64,000 bases of DNA from positions 1-64,000 of the forward strand of contig JASBSZ010000048.1 in NCBI GenBank assembly GCA_030148665.1. The letters run 5' to 3'. Shown here piece after piece: positions 52,529 to 62,169 of this stretch (the first letter of the stretch is position 1; every line of letters begins with the position of its first letter). The DNA is from Alphaproteobacteria bacterium. Lineage in GTDB: Bacteria > Pseudomonadota > Alphaproteobacteria > Rhodobacterales > Rhodobacteraceae. Below the pieces are notes generated by a model that was not told the DNA's origin, did no database searches, and worked only from the letters and a program-made list of their open reading frames with translations. The position numbers and the translations under genes were made by a program.

Positions 52529-53326
52529 TCAGCTGCCCCAGATATAGATCACGGCGAACAGGAACAGCCAGACCACATCGACAAAATGCCAGTACCAGGC
52601 AGCGGCCTCGAACCCCAGGTGATGTTCCGAGTTCATCTGTCCCTTGAGGCCGCGGATCAGGTTCACGGCCAGGAAGATGGTGCCGACGATCACGTGAAAG
52701 CCGTGAAACCCGGTCGCCATGAAAAAGCTGGCGCCATAGATGTTGCCCGAAAAGCTGAACGGAGCCTCGCTGTATTCCACCGCCTGAAACACGGTGAACA
52801 TGAGGCCCAGAAAGATCGCCAGCGACAGCCCCTGGATAAAGCCCTTGCGGTCGTCATGCTGGATGGCGTGGTGCGCCCAGGTGGTCGCCGCGCCCGAACA
52901 CAGCAGGATCAGCGTGTTGATCAGCGGCAGGCCCCAGGGATCGAACGTCTCGATGCCGGCGGGCGGCCACACCCCGTCTATGGCGGGCGATCCCTCGGTC
53001 ATCGGATAGAGGGCATGCTTGATGAAGTTCCAGAACCAGGCGAAAAAGAACATCACCTCGGACATGATGAACATGATCACGCCATAGCGCAGCCCGATCA
53101 TCACGACCGGCGTGTGGTCGCCTTCTTCGGCCTCATGGACGACATCGGACCACCACGCGTACATGACGAACAGCACCAGCGCGAGCCCGATCAGCATCGC
53201 CCAGGGGCCCATGTCGTGGAAATAGAGAACCGCCCCCCCCAGCATGATAAAGGCCCCCAGCGCCCCGAGGAATGGCCACAAGCTGGGATTCAGGATGTGG
53301 TATGGATGATTTTTTGCATGCGCCAT
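52529..53326 (-). CDS. ctaE: Cytochrome c oxidase subunit III
   Basis: This 265-residue subunit of the aa3-type oxidase has seven transmembrane helices and the family sequences [55 protein letters not shown] and [17 protein letters not shown]. The Glu in SEVMFF and the His in HGFHV are conserved. It follows AGGGAAGAACGAAA. It lies after the small ORF by 137 bases; the usual ctaG gene between them is missing. Confidence 0.96.
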   Translation of the reverse strand: MAHAKNHPYHILNPSLWPFLGALGAFIMLGGAVLYFHDMGPWAMLIGLALVLFVMYAWWSDVVHEAEEGDHTPVVMIGLRYGVIMFIMSEVMFFFAWFWNFIKHALYPMTEGSPAIDGVWPPAGIETFDPWGLPLINTLILLCSGAATTWAHHAIQHDDRKGFIQGLSLAIFLGLMFTVFQAVEYSEAPFSFSGNIYGASFFMATGFHGFHVIVGTIFLAVNLIRGLKGQMNSEHHLGFEAAAWYWHFVDVVWLFLFAVIYIWGS

Positions 53327-53440
53327 TTTCGTTCTTCCCTTTTTGATGGCTCGGTTAGCAAATGCCGTCCGGCCTTGTTCTGCCTGCCCCCCGGCATGGC
53401 GCGGCGGCCATGTGGCGATCGGGGGTCAGCCTGCTTTGCC

Positions 53441-53460
53441 GCCCGGAACCTGGTCCGGGC
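53441..53460 (-). terminator. 7-bp hairpin after the small cta ORF
   Basis: GCCCGGA (53441-53447) pairs with TCCGGGC (53454-53460) over a 6-base loop. It starts four bases after the small ORF and is the only structured feature in the 137 bases before ctaE. No T-run, so it may only protect the upstream mRNA. Confidence 0.35.
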
Positions 53461-53463
53461 CGT

Positions 53464-53652
53464 TCATTTTCCCTCCTGCGGCAGTAACGACGGCCGCAAT
53501 TCGTAATCATAGGCCTCCATCAGTTGCCCGTTCTTGAGCTTGACCATGGTCACGCCAAAGACCAGCACGACGAAACTGCCCAGCACCAGCGCCAGCCACA
53601 TGTTCCGGCGTCCGCGGCGACGATGAAGTTCGTGTTCCCGGTGAATTGCCAT
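53464..53652 (-). CDS. Small single-helix membrane protein of the cta cluster
   Basis: A 62-residue protein with a charged N-terminus (AIHREHELHRRRGRRNMW), one transmembrane helix (LALVLGSFVVLVFGVTMV), and a short polar tail. Small ORFs of this length and layout sit between ctaB and ctaG in Paracoccus- and Rhodobacter-type oxidase operons. Its role is not established; assembly or a subunit IV-like role is possible. Its ATG is two bases after the ctaB stop, so translation is probably coupled. Confidence 0.8.
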   Translation of the reverse strand: MAIHREHELHRRRGRRNMWLALVLGSFVVLVFGVTMVKLKNGQLMEAYDYELRPSLLPQEGK

Positions 53653-53654
53653 TT

Positions 53655-54620
53655 CTACACCCATTGCGGCCATGCCGCCCAATCCAGCCCCGACCACCGC
53701 AAGGCGGCCTCGGCCAGCAGCCCGGCGAAATGCGCGAGCATATAAACGAGAGAGAGGCGGAAATACCGCCGCTCGGCCAGATGGCGATCGGCCTGTGCCT
53801 CGGCGCCGCTGCGCATCAAAAGCCTCAGCGCCCCGGCCACGAACAGCACGTTCAGCACCCCCGAGATCGCCAGATAGACCGGCCCGCCGATCTGCGTGAA
53901 GGCCAGCGCCAGCGACACCGGCGCCAGCACGACCGCATAGAACAGGATCTGCCGGCGGGTTGCGCGTTCTCCGTGGGTGACCGGCAGCATGGGCACGTCG
54001 GCGCGCGCATAATCATCGTCCAGAAACAGCGCAAGCGCCCAGAAATGGGGCGGCGTCCACAGAAAGATCAGGCCGAACATCAGCATGCTTTCGACCGATA
54101 TGTTTCCGGTTGCCACCGCCCAGCCGATCATCGGGGGAAAGGCCCCGGCCGCACCGCCGATGACGATGTTCATCGGCGTCGCGCGCTTGAGCCACATCGA
54201 ATAGATCACGACGTAGAAAAAGATGGTAAACGCCAACAGCGCCGCCGCCAGAAGATTGGTCGTCAGATCCAGCATCACGACGGCAATCACCGACAGCCAC
54301 AGCCCCAGCAGGCGGGCATCATCGGCCGAGACCCGCCCCGCCGGAACGGGCCGGTTGCGCGTGCGGCGCATCTGCCGGTCGATGTCGGCGTCCCACCACA
54401 TGTTCAGCGCACCGGAGGCACCGGCCCCGATGGCGATGAACAGGATCGCCGCAAGGGCGATGAGGGGATGAACGGGCTGCGGCGCAACCACCAGCCCGAC
54501 CGCGGCGGTGAATACCACCAGCGACATGACCCTGGGCTTGAGCAGGGCGAGGAAATCGCCGAATTCGGCGTCGCCTTCCCTTTCGGCGATGGCTCTTTCG
54601 ATGATGGTCGCGTCCGTCAT
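53655..54620 (-). CDS. ctaB: Protoheme IX farnesyltransferase (haem O synthase)
   Basis: The 321-residue UbiA-superfamily prenyltransferase makes haem O for the oxidase. Features are LLKPRVMSLVVFTAAVG, the prenyl diphosphate site NMWWDADIDRQMRRTRNRPV (DxxxD type, about residues 90-109), a second polar loop WLKRATPMNIVIGGAAGA, and FLWTPPHFWALALF. About nine helices. ATG 54620 is preceded by AAGGGAATC. It lies 74 bases downstream of ctaC. Confidence 0.95.
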   Translation of the reverse strand: MTDATIIERAIAEREGDAEFGDFLALLKPRVMSLVVFTAAVGLVVAPQPVHPLIALAAILFIAIGAGASGALNMWWDADIDRQMRRTRNRPVPAGRVSADDARLLGLWLSVIAVVMLDLTTNLLAAALLAFTIFFYVVIYSMWLKRATPMNIVIGGAAGAFPPMIGWAVATGNISVESMLMFGLIFLWTPPHFWALALFLDDDYARADVPMLPVTHGERATRRQILFYAVVLAPVSLALAFTQIGGPVYLAISGVLNVLFVAGALRLLMRSGAEAQADRHLAERRYFRLSLVYMLAHFAGLLAEAALRWSGLDWAAWPQWV

Positions 54621-54693
54621 GATTCCCTTTCCCCGAAAACTTCCCTGACAACGGGTGCAGGCGGCGGGCAAGGGCGCCCGCCTGCCGTCACCG

Positions 54694-55620
54694 TCATCTG
54701 GATGCGACCGTCAGCTTGCCCGGTTTCCGGGTGACCGGCGCCTCGGCGAACTGCGCGCGCGCCCGGCCGAGCCATTTCTCATAGGCGTCCTGGGATACGA
54801 CCTTGACCACGATCGGCATGAAGGCGTGATCCTTGCCGCACAGCTGCGAGCACTGGCCGAAATACATGCCGATCTTGTCGGCCTTGAACCAGGTGCGGTT
54901 GGTGCGCCCCGGGATCGCGTCCATCTTGACGCCAAAGGCGGGTACCGCAAAGGCGTGGATCACGTCCGCGCCCGTGACATCGAGCACGACATATTTGCCG
55001 ACCGGCACCACCAGCGGGTTGTCCACCGCCAGCAGGAATTCATCCTGATTGTAGCCTTCGGCCTTGAGCTTGGCCTTGACCTCGTCATTCAGGACATAGG
55101 CCTGATCGCCATCCAGCGTTGCCGGTTGGCCGATCATGTAGCTGTCGAACGAGATGTTCTGATCGGGATACTCGTAGTTCCAGAACCACTGATTGCCGGT
55201 GACCTTGATCGTCAGGTCGGCCTTGGGGATTTCAAGCTGCTTGAACAGGACCGGCAGGGAAAAGGCCCCGATGAAGATCAGGATCACGATGGGCCCCAGC
55301 GTCCACAGCACCTCGACCACGGAATTGTGGGTGAATGTCGCCGGTGTCTTGTTGACCCGGCTGTTGTAGCGGATGATGACCCACAGCAGCAGAACCATCA
55401 CCAGCAGCGTGATACCCGTGATGATCCACAGGATCATGTTGTCGAGGAAATGGATATCGCGTGCCACCTCGGTCGCGGCGGGCTGCAGCGACATGCCCCC
55501 CGGCGTGGGCTTGCCGATCCGTTCCAGGCCATCCAGCCCGTCCTGAGCCCTGAGCATGCCACCTGCGGCCAGCGCCACAAAAGACACAGCTGTTCCTACG
55601 AGTAATTTCCCGATGCGCAT
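54694..55620 (-). CDS. ctaC: Cytochrome c oxidase subunit II
   Basis: The 308-residue precursor has a signal peptide (LLVGTAVSFVALAAGGMLRA), two transmembrane helices (about 60-135) and a C-terminal cupredoxin domain. The CuA ligands are visible: His in GADVIHAFAVPAFG, and Cys, Cys, His and Met within YFGQCSQLCGKDHAFM. The aromatic GNQWFWNYEYP patch, which relays electrons from cytochrome c, is present. AAGGGAAGAAAA precedes the ATG. First gene of the cta cluster; divergent from tldD across a 182-base promoter region. Confidence 0.96.
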   Translation of the reverse strand: MRIGKLLVGTAVSFVALAAGGMLRAQDGLDGLERIGKPTPGGMSLQPAATEVARDIHFLDNMILWIITGITLLVMVLLLWVIIRYNSRVNKTPATFTHNSVVEVLWTLGPIVILIFIGAFSLPVLFKQLEIPKADLTIKVTGNQWFWNYEYPDQNISFDSYMIGQPATLDGDQAYVLNDEVKAKLKAEGYNQDEFLLAVDNPLVVPVGKYVVLDVTGADVIHAFAVPAFGVKMDAIPGRTNRTWFKADKIGMYFGQCSQLCGKDHAFMPIVVKVVSQDAYEKWLGRARAQFAEAPVTRKPGKLTVASR

Positions 55621-55802
55621 TTTTTCTTCCCTTTATTATCGGCAGTTTTCCTGCCGTTTGGGCCCCCTCTGTAAAGCGACGCAGAGAATCCCCAGTTGTT
55701 TATTGTTATCGAGAAACCATAATACGCGCCAAAGAACAAGTTTCTCTTTTGCGGCATTCGGCCGCTCGACACCAGATGACACCGATTGACGGAAGGAACA
55801 AA

Positions 55803-57236
55803 ATGGACAGGCAGGCCGAAAAATCGGGGTTCAGACCCTTCGAGACGACACTGGATCTCGAGGGATCGCTCGACACCCTGCGCACCGCGACGGGTGGCGC
55901 GGATGATGGCGAGCTGTTTCTCGAACGCAGTCACGCCGAGGTCCTGTCCTTTGACGATGGCAGGCTGAAAACGGCCAGCTATGATGCGGCCGAGGGCTTT
56001 GGCCTGCGTGCCGTGCGGGGCGAGGCCACGGGTTATGCCCATTCCACCGAGATTTCCGAATCCGCCCTGAAACGCGCCGCCGAAACGGCCCGTCTTGCCG
56101 TCGGCAGCGGTGGGGGAACAATCGCACCGCCGCCACCAGCCACCAACCGCCGCCTCTACGGCGACATCGACCCGCTGGAAGGCAGCGAATTTTCGCTGCG
56201 CGTCGAAACCCTGCGCGAAATCGACGCCTGGCTGCGCGAACGCGATGCCAGCGTGGTGCAGGTCTCGGCCAGTATCGCGGCGTCATTGCAAGAGGTCTGG
56301 ATCCTGCGCCCCGAGGGCGAGCTGCTGCATGATATCCGCCCCATGAGCCGCCTCAACATCTCGGTCATCGTCGAGCGTGACGGCCGGCGCGAGACCGGCA
56401 GCGCCGGCGGCGGCGGGCGGATCGGGCTCGACGGCCTGATCCGGCCCGACAACTGGCAAAAGACCGCACTCGAGGCGCTGCGCATCGCGCGGGTCAACCT
56501 CGATGCCGTTGCCGCACCCGCCGGTGTCATGGAGGTGGCTCTGGGTCCCGGCTGGCCGGGCATCCTGTTGCACGAGGCCATCGGTCACGGGCTTGAGGGT
56601 GACTTCAACCGCAAGAAAAGCTCGGCCTTTGCGGGGCTGATGGGCCAGCGCGTCGCCGCCCCCGGCGTCACCGTTCTGGATGACGGCACCATCCCCGACC
56701 GGCGCGGCTCGCTGAGTTTCGACGACGAGGGCACGCCGAGTCGCAAGACCACGCTGATCGAGGACGGTATCCTTGTCGGCTATATGCAGGACCGCCAGAA
56801 CGCCCGGCTGATGGGAATGGAGCCCACCGGCAACGGCCGGCGCGAAAGCTATGCCCATGCGCCCCAGCCGCGCATGACCAACACCTACATGCTGGGCGGC
56901 GACACCCCGCCCGAGGACATCATCGCCAGCATGAAAAAGGGCATCTGGGCCGTTGGGTTTGGCGGCGGACAGGTGGACATCACCAACGGCAAGTTCGTCT
57001 TTTCCTGCACCGAGGCCTATCTGGTGGAAAACGGCAAGGTCGGCGCCCCGGTCAAGGGGGCAACCCTGATCGGCGACGGCCCCAGCGTGCTGAAACAGGT
57101 GCGCGCCATCGGCAATGACATGCAGCTTGACCCCGGCATGGGCAATTGCGGCAAGGGCGGCCAGTGGGTGCCGGTCGGCGTCGGCCAGCCAACGCTGCTG
57201 GTGGGTGGGCTGACGGTGGGCGGCAGCGCCGCCTGA
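55803..57236 (+). CDS. tldD: TldD-type metalloprotease
   Basis: The 477-residue protein has the TldD zinc motif HEAIGHGLEGDF (HExxxH, about residues 259-270) and the PmbA/TldD fold marks FLERSHAEVLSFDDGRLK and CTEAYLVENGKVGAPVKGAT. TldD works with TldE (PmbA) to trim leader peptides and unstructured proteins; no pmbA gene is in the window. It follows GGAAGGAACAAA. Divergent from ctaC. Confidence 0.95.
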   Translation: MDRQAEKSGFRPFETTLDLEGSLDTLRTATGGADDGELFLERSHAEVLSFDDGRLKTASYDAAEGFGLRAVRGEATGYAHSTEISESALKRAAETARLAVGSGGGTIAPPPPATNRRLYGDIDPLEGSEFSLRVETLREIDAWLRERDASVVQVSASIAASLQEVWILRPEGELLHDIRPMSRLNISVIVERDGRRETGSAGGGGRIGLDGLIRPDNWQKTALEALRIARVNLDAVAAPAGVMEVALGPGWPGILLHEAIGHGLEGDFNRKKSSAFAGLMGQRVAAPGVTVLDDGTIPDRRGSLSFDDEGTPSRKTTLIEDGILVGYMQDRQNARLMGMEPTGNGRRESYAHAPQPRMTNTYMLGGDTPPEDIIASMKKGIWAVGFGGGQVDITNGKFVFSCTEAYLVENGKVGAPVKGATLIGDGPSVLKQVRAIGNDMQLDPGMGNCGKGGQWVPVGVGQPTLLVGGLTVGGSAA

Positions 57237-57341
57237 ACGTATCGGCCCGGCAAGCACGACCCCAGCAAGCCTGGCATGGGATTCATCCTGCCTTAACCAG
57301 AATCACCCCACCCTGAGGGGGAGATCACAGGGCAGGATGAC

Positions 57342-58634
57342 ATGACGGACAGCGGCAACATCGGCTTCCCCCCGCCTGGCAGCACAGGCGATGCCATTTC
57401 CTGGTTGCAGCTGATCCGTTCCCGGCGGGTGGGGGCAGCCACCTTCGGGCGGTTGATGCGCGAACACGGCAACGCCGATGCTGCGCTCGACGCTCTGCCG
57501 GGCGTGGCGCGTGCTGCAGGGGTTGACGATTATACCCCGTGCAGCCGCGCCGACGCGCAGCGGGAATACGAGGCCGGCTGTCGCCTGGGCGCAAGGCTGT
57601 TATGTCTTGGAACTGCGGCCTATCCGGCAGCGCTGGCCGCGATCAGCGACCCGCCGCCACTGTTGTGGTCGATGGGCAGGTCCGAATGTGCCCTCAGCCC
57701 GGCGATCGCGCTGGTCGGGGCGCGCAATGCATCCAGCCTGGGGCTGCGCACGACGCGCATGCTGGCACGCGGGCTGGGCGAGGCCGGGCTGATCATCGTT
57801 TCGGGTCTTGCACGCGGCATCGACACGGCCGCGCATCTGACCGCGCTGGACAGCGGCACCATCGCCGTCATGGCAGGCGGGGTTGACCGGATCTATCCGG
57901 CGGAAAACCGCGATCTGGCCGCGAGAATACGCGACACGGGGCTGTTGCTGTCCGAACAACCCATCGGCATGCAACCGCAGGCGCGACATTTTCCCCGGCG
58001 CAACCGGATCATTGCGGCCCTGGCCCGTGCCGTCGTGGTGATCGAGGGCGCTGCCAAATCCGGCAGCCTGATCACCGCCGCCGAGGCCGCCGATCTGGGG
58101 CGTGAGGTCATGGCCGTGCCCGGCCATCCCCTGGATGCGCGCGCGGGCGGGTGCAACATGCTGATCCGCGACGGCGCAACCCTGGTGCGCAGCGCAGGCG
58201 ACGTGATCGAGGCCCTTGCCCCGGACGGGGTCGCGGCCAGTCGTGGCGCAACACCGCCGACCCGGCGCGACCCGTGCGATACGGCGCCGGGGGCAACGAC
58301 CCGGCGTCGGCATGTCGGCCGAACACGCCCATCGGATCACCCGCAGGCCAGAGAGAACGGAAAACCACCCGATACCCGTGGGAAAGGTTCATCGCGGCCA
58401 GCAAGACACACCGCCCCGCCTCGCAAGACCCCGCCTCGCAAGGCCACGTCAGGCGAGGCTCTGGATCTGTCACGAAGGATCCTCTCGCTCCTGGGCCCTT
58501 CGCCTGTCTCCGAGGATCACCTGATCCGCGAACTGGCCCTGCCGCCCGCGCAAGTCACGCCGCGGTTGGTCTTGCTCGAACTCGAAGGCAAACTCGCGCG
58601 CCAGGCCGGAGGGATGCTCTCGCGAATCGGGTGA
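57342..58634 (+). CDS. dprA: DNA-processing protein DprA, with a long basic linker
   Basis: The 430-residue protein has an N-terminal helix-hairpin-like region, the Rossmann domain with GARNASSLGLRTTRMLA, VSGLARGIDTAAHLTAL, GGVDRIYPAENRDLAARI and PGHPLDARAGGCNMLIRDGA, and a C-terminal winged helix (LDLSRRILSLLGPSPVSED onward). DprA loads RecA on incoming single-stranded DNA. Between the two parts is a basic, low-complexity linker of about 75 residues (roughly 290-365), with a DNA tandem repeat coding PPRKTPPRK. It lies 105 bases after tldD. Confidence 0.93.
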   Translation: MTDSGNIGFPPPGSTGDAISWLQLIRSRRVGAATFGRLMREHGNADAALDALPGVARAAGVDDYTPCSRADAQREYEAGCRLGARLLCLGTAAYPAALAAISDPPPLLWSMGRSECALSPAIALVGARNASSLGLRTTRMLARGLGEAGLIIVSGLARGIDTAAHLTALDSGTIAVMAGGVDRIYPAENRDLAARIRDTGLLLSEQPIGMQPQARHFPRRNRIIAALARAVVVIEGAAKSGSLITAAEAADLGREVMAVPGHPLDARAGGCNMLIRDGATLVRSAGDVIEALAPDGVAASRGATPPTRRDPCDTAPGATTRRRHVGRTRPSDHPQARENGKPPDTRGKGSSRPARHTAPPRKTPPRKATSGEALDLSRRILSLLGPSPVSEDHLIRELALPPAQVTPRLVLLELEGKLARQAGGMLSRIG

Positions 58635-58795
58635 ATGCGCACCCGGCCAGCATGATCGCACCCGAGCCGGGAATTCTCGGCACGACCTGTCGCAGCGGGG
58701 TGTTGCCTGTCCCGGGCAACGACCCGATTGCCCGCCCACATGGCCGCGCCGCGCGTCGAATGGCCGGCGTTTCAAACCGTTTTATCACAATTTCA

Positions 58796-58824
58796 TTGAC
58801 ATTCCCCCACACCACGCCACATGT
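58796..58824 (+). promoter_or_regulatory. Possible topA promoter
   Basis: TTGACA (58796-58801) is a full -35 consensus, with ACATGT 17 bases later as a poor -10 box, 43 bases before the topA start. It lies in an AT-richer part of the 232-base gap after dprA; the rest of the gap has no recognisable motif. Confidence 0.4.
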
Positions 58825-58866
58825 TCCGCGCCCACAGCCTCACGCAGAACTGCAACAGGATTCTCC

Positions 58867-61461
58867 ATGCCCGTCGTCGTCGTCGAATCGCCTGCCAAGG
58901 CCAAAACCATCAACAAGTATCTGGGCGACGACTATACCGTTCTTGCCTCATACGGCCATGTGCGCGACCTGCCGGCCAAGGATGGATCGGTCGATCCCGA
59001 ACATGATTTCGAAATGAAATGGGAGGTCGATCCCAAGGCGCAGAAACATATCCGCGCCATTGCCGACGCACTCAAGGACGATAACGCCTTGATCCTCGCA
59101 ACCGACCCCGACCGCGAGGGCGAGGCGATCAGCTGGCATCTGGAAGAAACCCTGCGCAAGCGCCGCGCCATCAAGAAGGATACCCCGGTCGAACGCGTCG
59201 TGTTCAATGCCATCACGAAATCCGCCGTGACCGAGGCGATGAAGAACCCCCGCGATGTCGATATGGAGCTGGTGCACGCCTATCTGGCGCGCCGGGCACT
59301 GGATTATCTGGTCGGCTTCAACCTGTCGCCGGTGCTGTGGCGCAAGCTGCCGGGCGCCAAATCGGCCGGGCGTGTGCAATCGGTCTGCCTGCGCCTGATC
59401 GTCGAGCGCGAGATGGAAATCGAATCCTTCAATCCGCGCGAATACTGGACGGTAAAGGCCATCCTCGAAACCCCGCGCGGCCAGGAATTCGAGGCGCGCC
59501 TCACCGTGCTGGCCGGCAACAAGCTGGACAAGTTCGACATCAACACCAGCGAGGCCGCCGAAATTGCCGTCGCCGCCGTGCAGTCGCGCGATCTGCATGT
59601 GGCAAATGTCGAGGCCAGGCCCGCCAGCCGCAACCCCTATGCGCCCTTCATGACCTCGACCCTGCAACAGGAGGCCAGCCGCAAGTTTGGCTTTGGCGCG
59701 CGCCAGACAATGAGCGCCGCCCAGCGCCTGTATGAAGCCGGCTATATCACCTACATGCGGACCGACGGCATCGACATGGCGCCCGAGGCGGTGATGGCCG
59801 CGCGCGACACCATCAAGGCGCGCTGGGGCGAAAAATACCTGCCCAAAAGCCCGCGCATGTACAAGAACAAGGCCAAGAACGCGCAAGAGGCCCATGAATG
59901 CATTCGCCCCACCGACATGTCGCGCGACCCGTCAAAGCTGGCCAAACTCGAACCCGATCAGCGCAAGCTGTACGACCTGATCTGGAAACGCACCATCGCC
60001 AGCCAGATGGAGGCCGCGCGCCTGCAGCGCACCACCGTCGATATCGCCTCTGACGATGGGCAGGTGGTGCTGCGCGCCAATGGCCAGGTGATGTTGTTCG
60101 ACGGCTTCATGAAGGTCTATCAGGAAGGCCGCGACGACCCCCGCAATGGCGACAGCGACGATGAACGCAGCCTGCCGCAAATGGCCGAGGGCGAAAAGAT
60201 CGCGCGCAAATCCGTCATGCCGGAACAGCATTTCACCCAGCCGCCACCCCGCTATACCGAGGCAACGCTGGTCAAGCGCATGGAGGAGCTCGGCATCGGC
60301 CGCCCCTCGACCTATGCCTCGATCGTCACCACCATTCAGGATCGCGGCTATGTGCGCAAGGAAAAGGGCCGCCTGATCCCCGAGGACAAGGGCCGCCTGG
60401 TCACCGCGTTTTTGCAGAATTTCTTTCGCAAATATGTGGGCTACAACTTTACCGCCCAGCTGGAAGAGGAGCTCGACGAAATCACCGTCGGGAAAGAGGA
60501 TTACAAGGCCGTCCTCGATCGTTTCTGGCGCGATTTTTCCGCCGCCATTGCCGAAACATCCGAACTGCGCATCACCGAGGTTCTGGAAAAGATCAACGAA
60601 TTCCTCGAACCGCACCTGTTTCCTGCGCGCGAGGACGGATCCGACCCGCGCCTGTGTCAGGCCTGCGGCAAGGGCCGGCTGAGCTTGCGCACATCCCGCG
60701 CGGGTGGTGCATTCATCGGCTGCTCGAACTACCCGGAATGCCGCTACACGCGCCCGCTCTCGGGCGAGGTCGAAGAGGGCGACATCGCCAGCCCCGACGG
60801 CAAGCTGCTGGGCCATGACCCCGACGGCCAACCCGTCACGCTGCGCTCGGGCCGCTATGGCCCCTATGTGCAGCTGGGCGACGCGACCGAGGACAACCCC
60901 AAGCCCAAGCGCGCCTCGATCCCCAAGGGGATGGCGCTTGAGGATGTCGATTTGCAAAAGGCGCTTGACCTGCTCAGCCTGCCGCGCCTGATCGGCGAGC
61001 ACCCAGAAGGCGGCCCTGTCGAGGCGGCCATCGGGCGCTACGGCCCCTATGTGATGCACACGACCACGGGCGAGGATGGCAAACCGAAAAAGCTGTATGC
61101 CAACCTCAAGGACCCGGCCGAGGTGCTGACCATCGGCATGAACCGCGCGGTTGAACTGCTGGCGCAAAAGGCCGCGCGCGGCAATGGCCGTGGCGCGGCT
61201 GCCAAGCCGCTCAAGGAGCTGGGCGAACACCCGACCGAGGGCGGCCCCGTCAATGTGATGGCCGGCCGCTATGGCCCCTATGTCAAATGGGGCAAGATCA
61301 ACGCCACCCTGCCCAAGGATGTCGAACCCGAAAGCGTGACCATGGACATGGCGGTTGACCTGATCACCGCCAAGGCGGCCACCAAGGGCAAGAAACGCAA
61401 GGCTCCGGCAAAGAAAAAAACCACAGCCAGGAAGAAGACTACCACGAAAAAGGCCACATAG
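58867..61461 (+). CDS. topA: DNA topoisomerase I
   Basis: The 864-residue type IA enzyme relaxes negative supercoils. The Toprim domain is VVVESPAKAKTINKYLGDDY at the N-terminus with DPDREGEAISWHLEE; the catalytic tyrosine is in GYITYMRTDGI (about residue 299); a four-cysteine zinc finger follows (CQACGKG ... CSNYPEC), then three or more GRYGPYV-type C-terminal repeats, and a Lys-rich end (KAATKGKKRKAPAKKKTTAR). The start matches the family N-terminus. Confidence 0.97.
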   Translation: MPVVVVESPAKAKTINKYLGDDYTVLASYGHVRDLPAKDGSVDPEHDFEMKWEVDPKAQKHIRAIADALKDDNALILATDPDREGEAISWHLEETLRKRRAIKKDTPVERVVFNAITKSAVTEAMKNPRDVDMELVHAYLARRALDYLVGFNLSPVLWRKLPGAKSAGRVQSVCLRLIVEREMEIESFNPREYWTVKAILETPRGQEFEARLTVLAGNKLDKFDINTSEAAEIAVAAVQSRDLHVANVEARPASRNPYAPFMTSTLQQEASRKFGFGARQTMSAAQRLYEAGYITYMRTDGIDMAPEAVMAARDTIKARWGEKYLPKSPRMYKNKAKNAQEAHECIRPTDMSRDPSKLAKLEPDQRKLYDLIWKRTIASQMEAARLQRTTVDIASDDGQVVLRANGQVMLFDGFMKVYQEGRDDPRNGDSDDERSLPQMAEGEKIARKSVMPEQHFTQPPPRYTEATLVKRMEELGIGRPSTYASIVTTIQDRGYVRKEKGRLIPEDKGRLVTAFLQNFFRKYVGYNFTAQLEEELDEITVGKEDYKAVLDRFWRDFSAAIAETSELRITEVLEKINEFLEPHLFPAREDGSDPRLCQACGKGRLSLRTSRAGGAFIGCSNYPECRYTRPLSGEVEEGDIASPDGKLLGHDPDGQPVTLRSGRYGPYVQLGDATEDNPKPKRASIPKGMALEDVDLQKALDLLSLPRLIGEHPEGGPVEAAIGRYGPYVMHTTTGEDGKPKKLYANLKDPAEVLTIGMNRAVELLAQKAARGNGRGAAAKPLKELGEHPTEGGPVNVMAGRYGPYVKWGKINATLPKDVEPESVTMDMAVDLITAKAATKGKKRKAPAKKKTTARKKTTTKKAT

Positions 61462-61482
61462 CCCCGACCGAAGGAGATACCG

Positions 61483-61887
61483 ATGATCGGCAAACTCAGC
61501 CACGTCGCCATCGCCGTGCCCGATCTCGACGCCGCCGCCGCAACCTATCGCGACACACTTGGCGCCACCGTCGGCGCCCCGCAGGACGAGCCCGACCACG
61601 GCGTCACGGTCGTTTTCATCGAACTGCCCAACACCAAGATCGAACTGCTGCACCCGCTGGGCGAGGATTCCCCCATCAACGGCTTTCTTGCGAAAAATCC
61701 GTCAGGGGGCATCCATCACATGTGCTTCGAGGTTGACGACATCATCGCCGCGCGTGACCATCTGCTTGCCCGCGGCGCCCGCGTTCTGGGTGACGGAAAC
61801 CCGAAAACCGGCGCTCATGGCAAACCGGTGCTGTTCCTGCACCCCAGGGATTTCAACGGCACGCTGATCGAACTGGAAGAGGTCTGA
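61483..61887 (+). CDS. mce: Methylmalonyl-CoA epimerase
   Basis: The 134-residue glyoxalase-fold protein starts IGKLSHVAIAVPDLDAA and has the metal ligands in SHVAI, IELLHPLGED, GIHHMCFEV and GTLIELEEV (His/Glu). It interconverts (2R)- and (2S)-methylmalonyl-CoA in propionate metabolism. AAGGAGATACCG precedes the start. The DUF1467 gene follows three bases after the stop. Confidence 0.93.
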   Translation: MIGKLSHVAIAVPDLDAAAATYRDTLGATVGAPQDEPDHGVTVVFIELPNTKIELLHPLGEDSPINGFLAKNPSGGIHHMCFEVDDIIAARDHLLARGARVLGDGNPKTGAHGKPVLFLHPRDFNGTLIELEEV

Positions 61888-61890
61888 GCC

Positions 61891-62169
61891 GTGAACATCC
61901 TTGCCGCGATCATGCTGTTTCTGGTGCTCTGGTTCCTGACACTGTTCGTCATCCTTCCCCTGCGTCTGCGCAGCCAGGATGAAGAGGGCGATGTCGTCCC
62001 CGGAACGCCCGGCTCGGCACCCGTGGCTCCGGGGCTCAAACGGAAATTCATGCTCGTCACCATCATATCCGCCGTTCTGTGGGGCATCATCATGGTAATC
62101 CTGCTGAGCGGCCTGATCGGCATTGCCGATATCGATATCCTGGGCCTCTACGGGCGCGGCTATTACTGA
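61891..62169 (+). CDS. DUF1467 family small membrane protein
   Basis: A 92-residue protein with two transmembrane helices (IMLFLVLWFLTLFVILPL and TIISAVLWGIIMVILLSG) and an intervening EEGDVVPGTPGSAPVAPGLK loop, the pattern of alphaproteobacterial DUF1467, whose function is unknown. The start is GTG 61891, three bases after mce, so it is probably translated by coupling. Its end overlaps the convergent EI24 gene by seven bases. Confidence 0.85.
   Translation: MNILAAIMLFLVLWFLTLFVILPLRLRSQDEEGDVVPGTPGSAPVAPGLKRKFMLVTIISAVLWGIIMVILLSGLIGIADIDILGLYGRGYY

Noticed and set aside
53327-53463. A hidden or degenerate ctaG gene before ctaE
   Set aside because: Only 137 bases are available, against roughly 570 needed, and no frame gives Cox11-like sequence such as its copper-binding cysteines.
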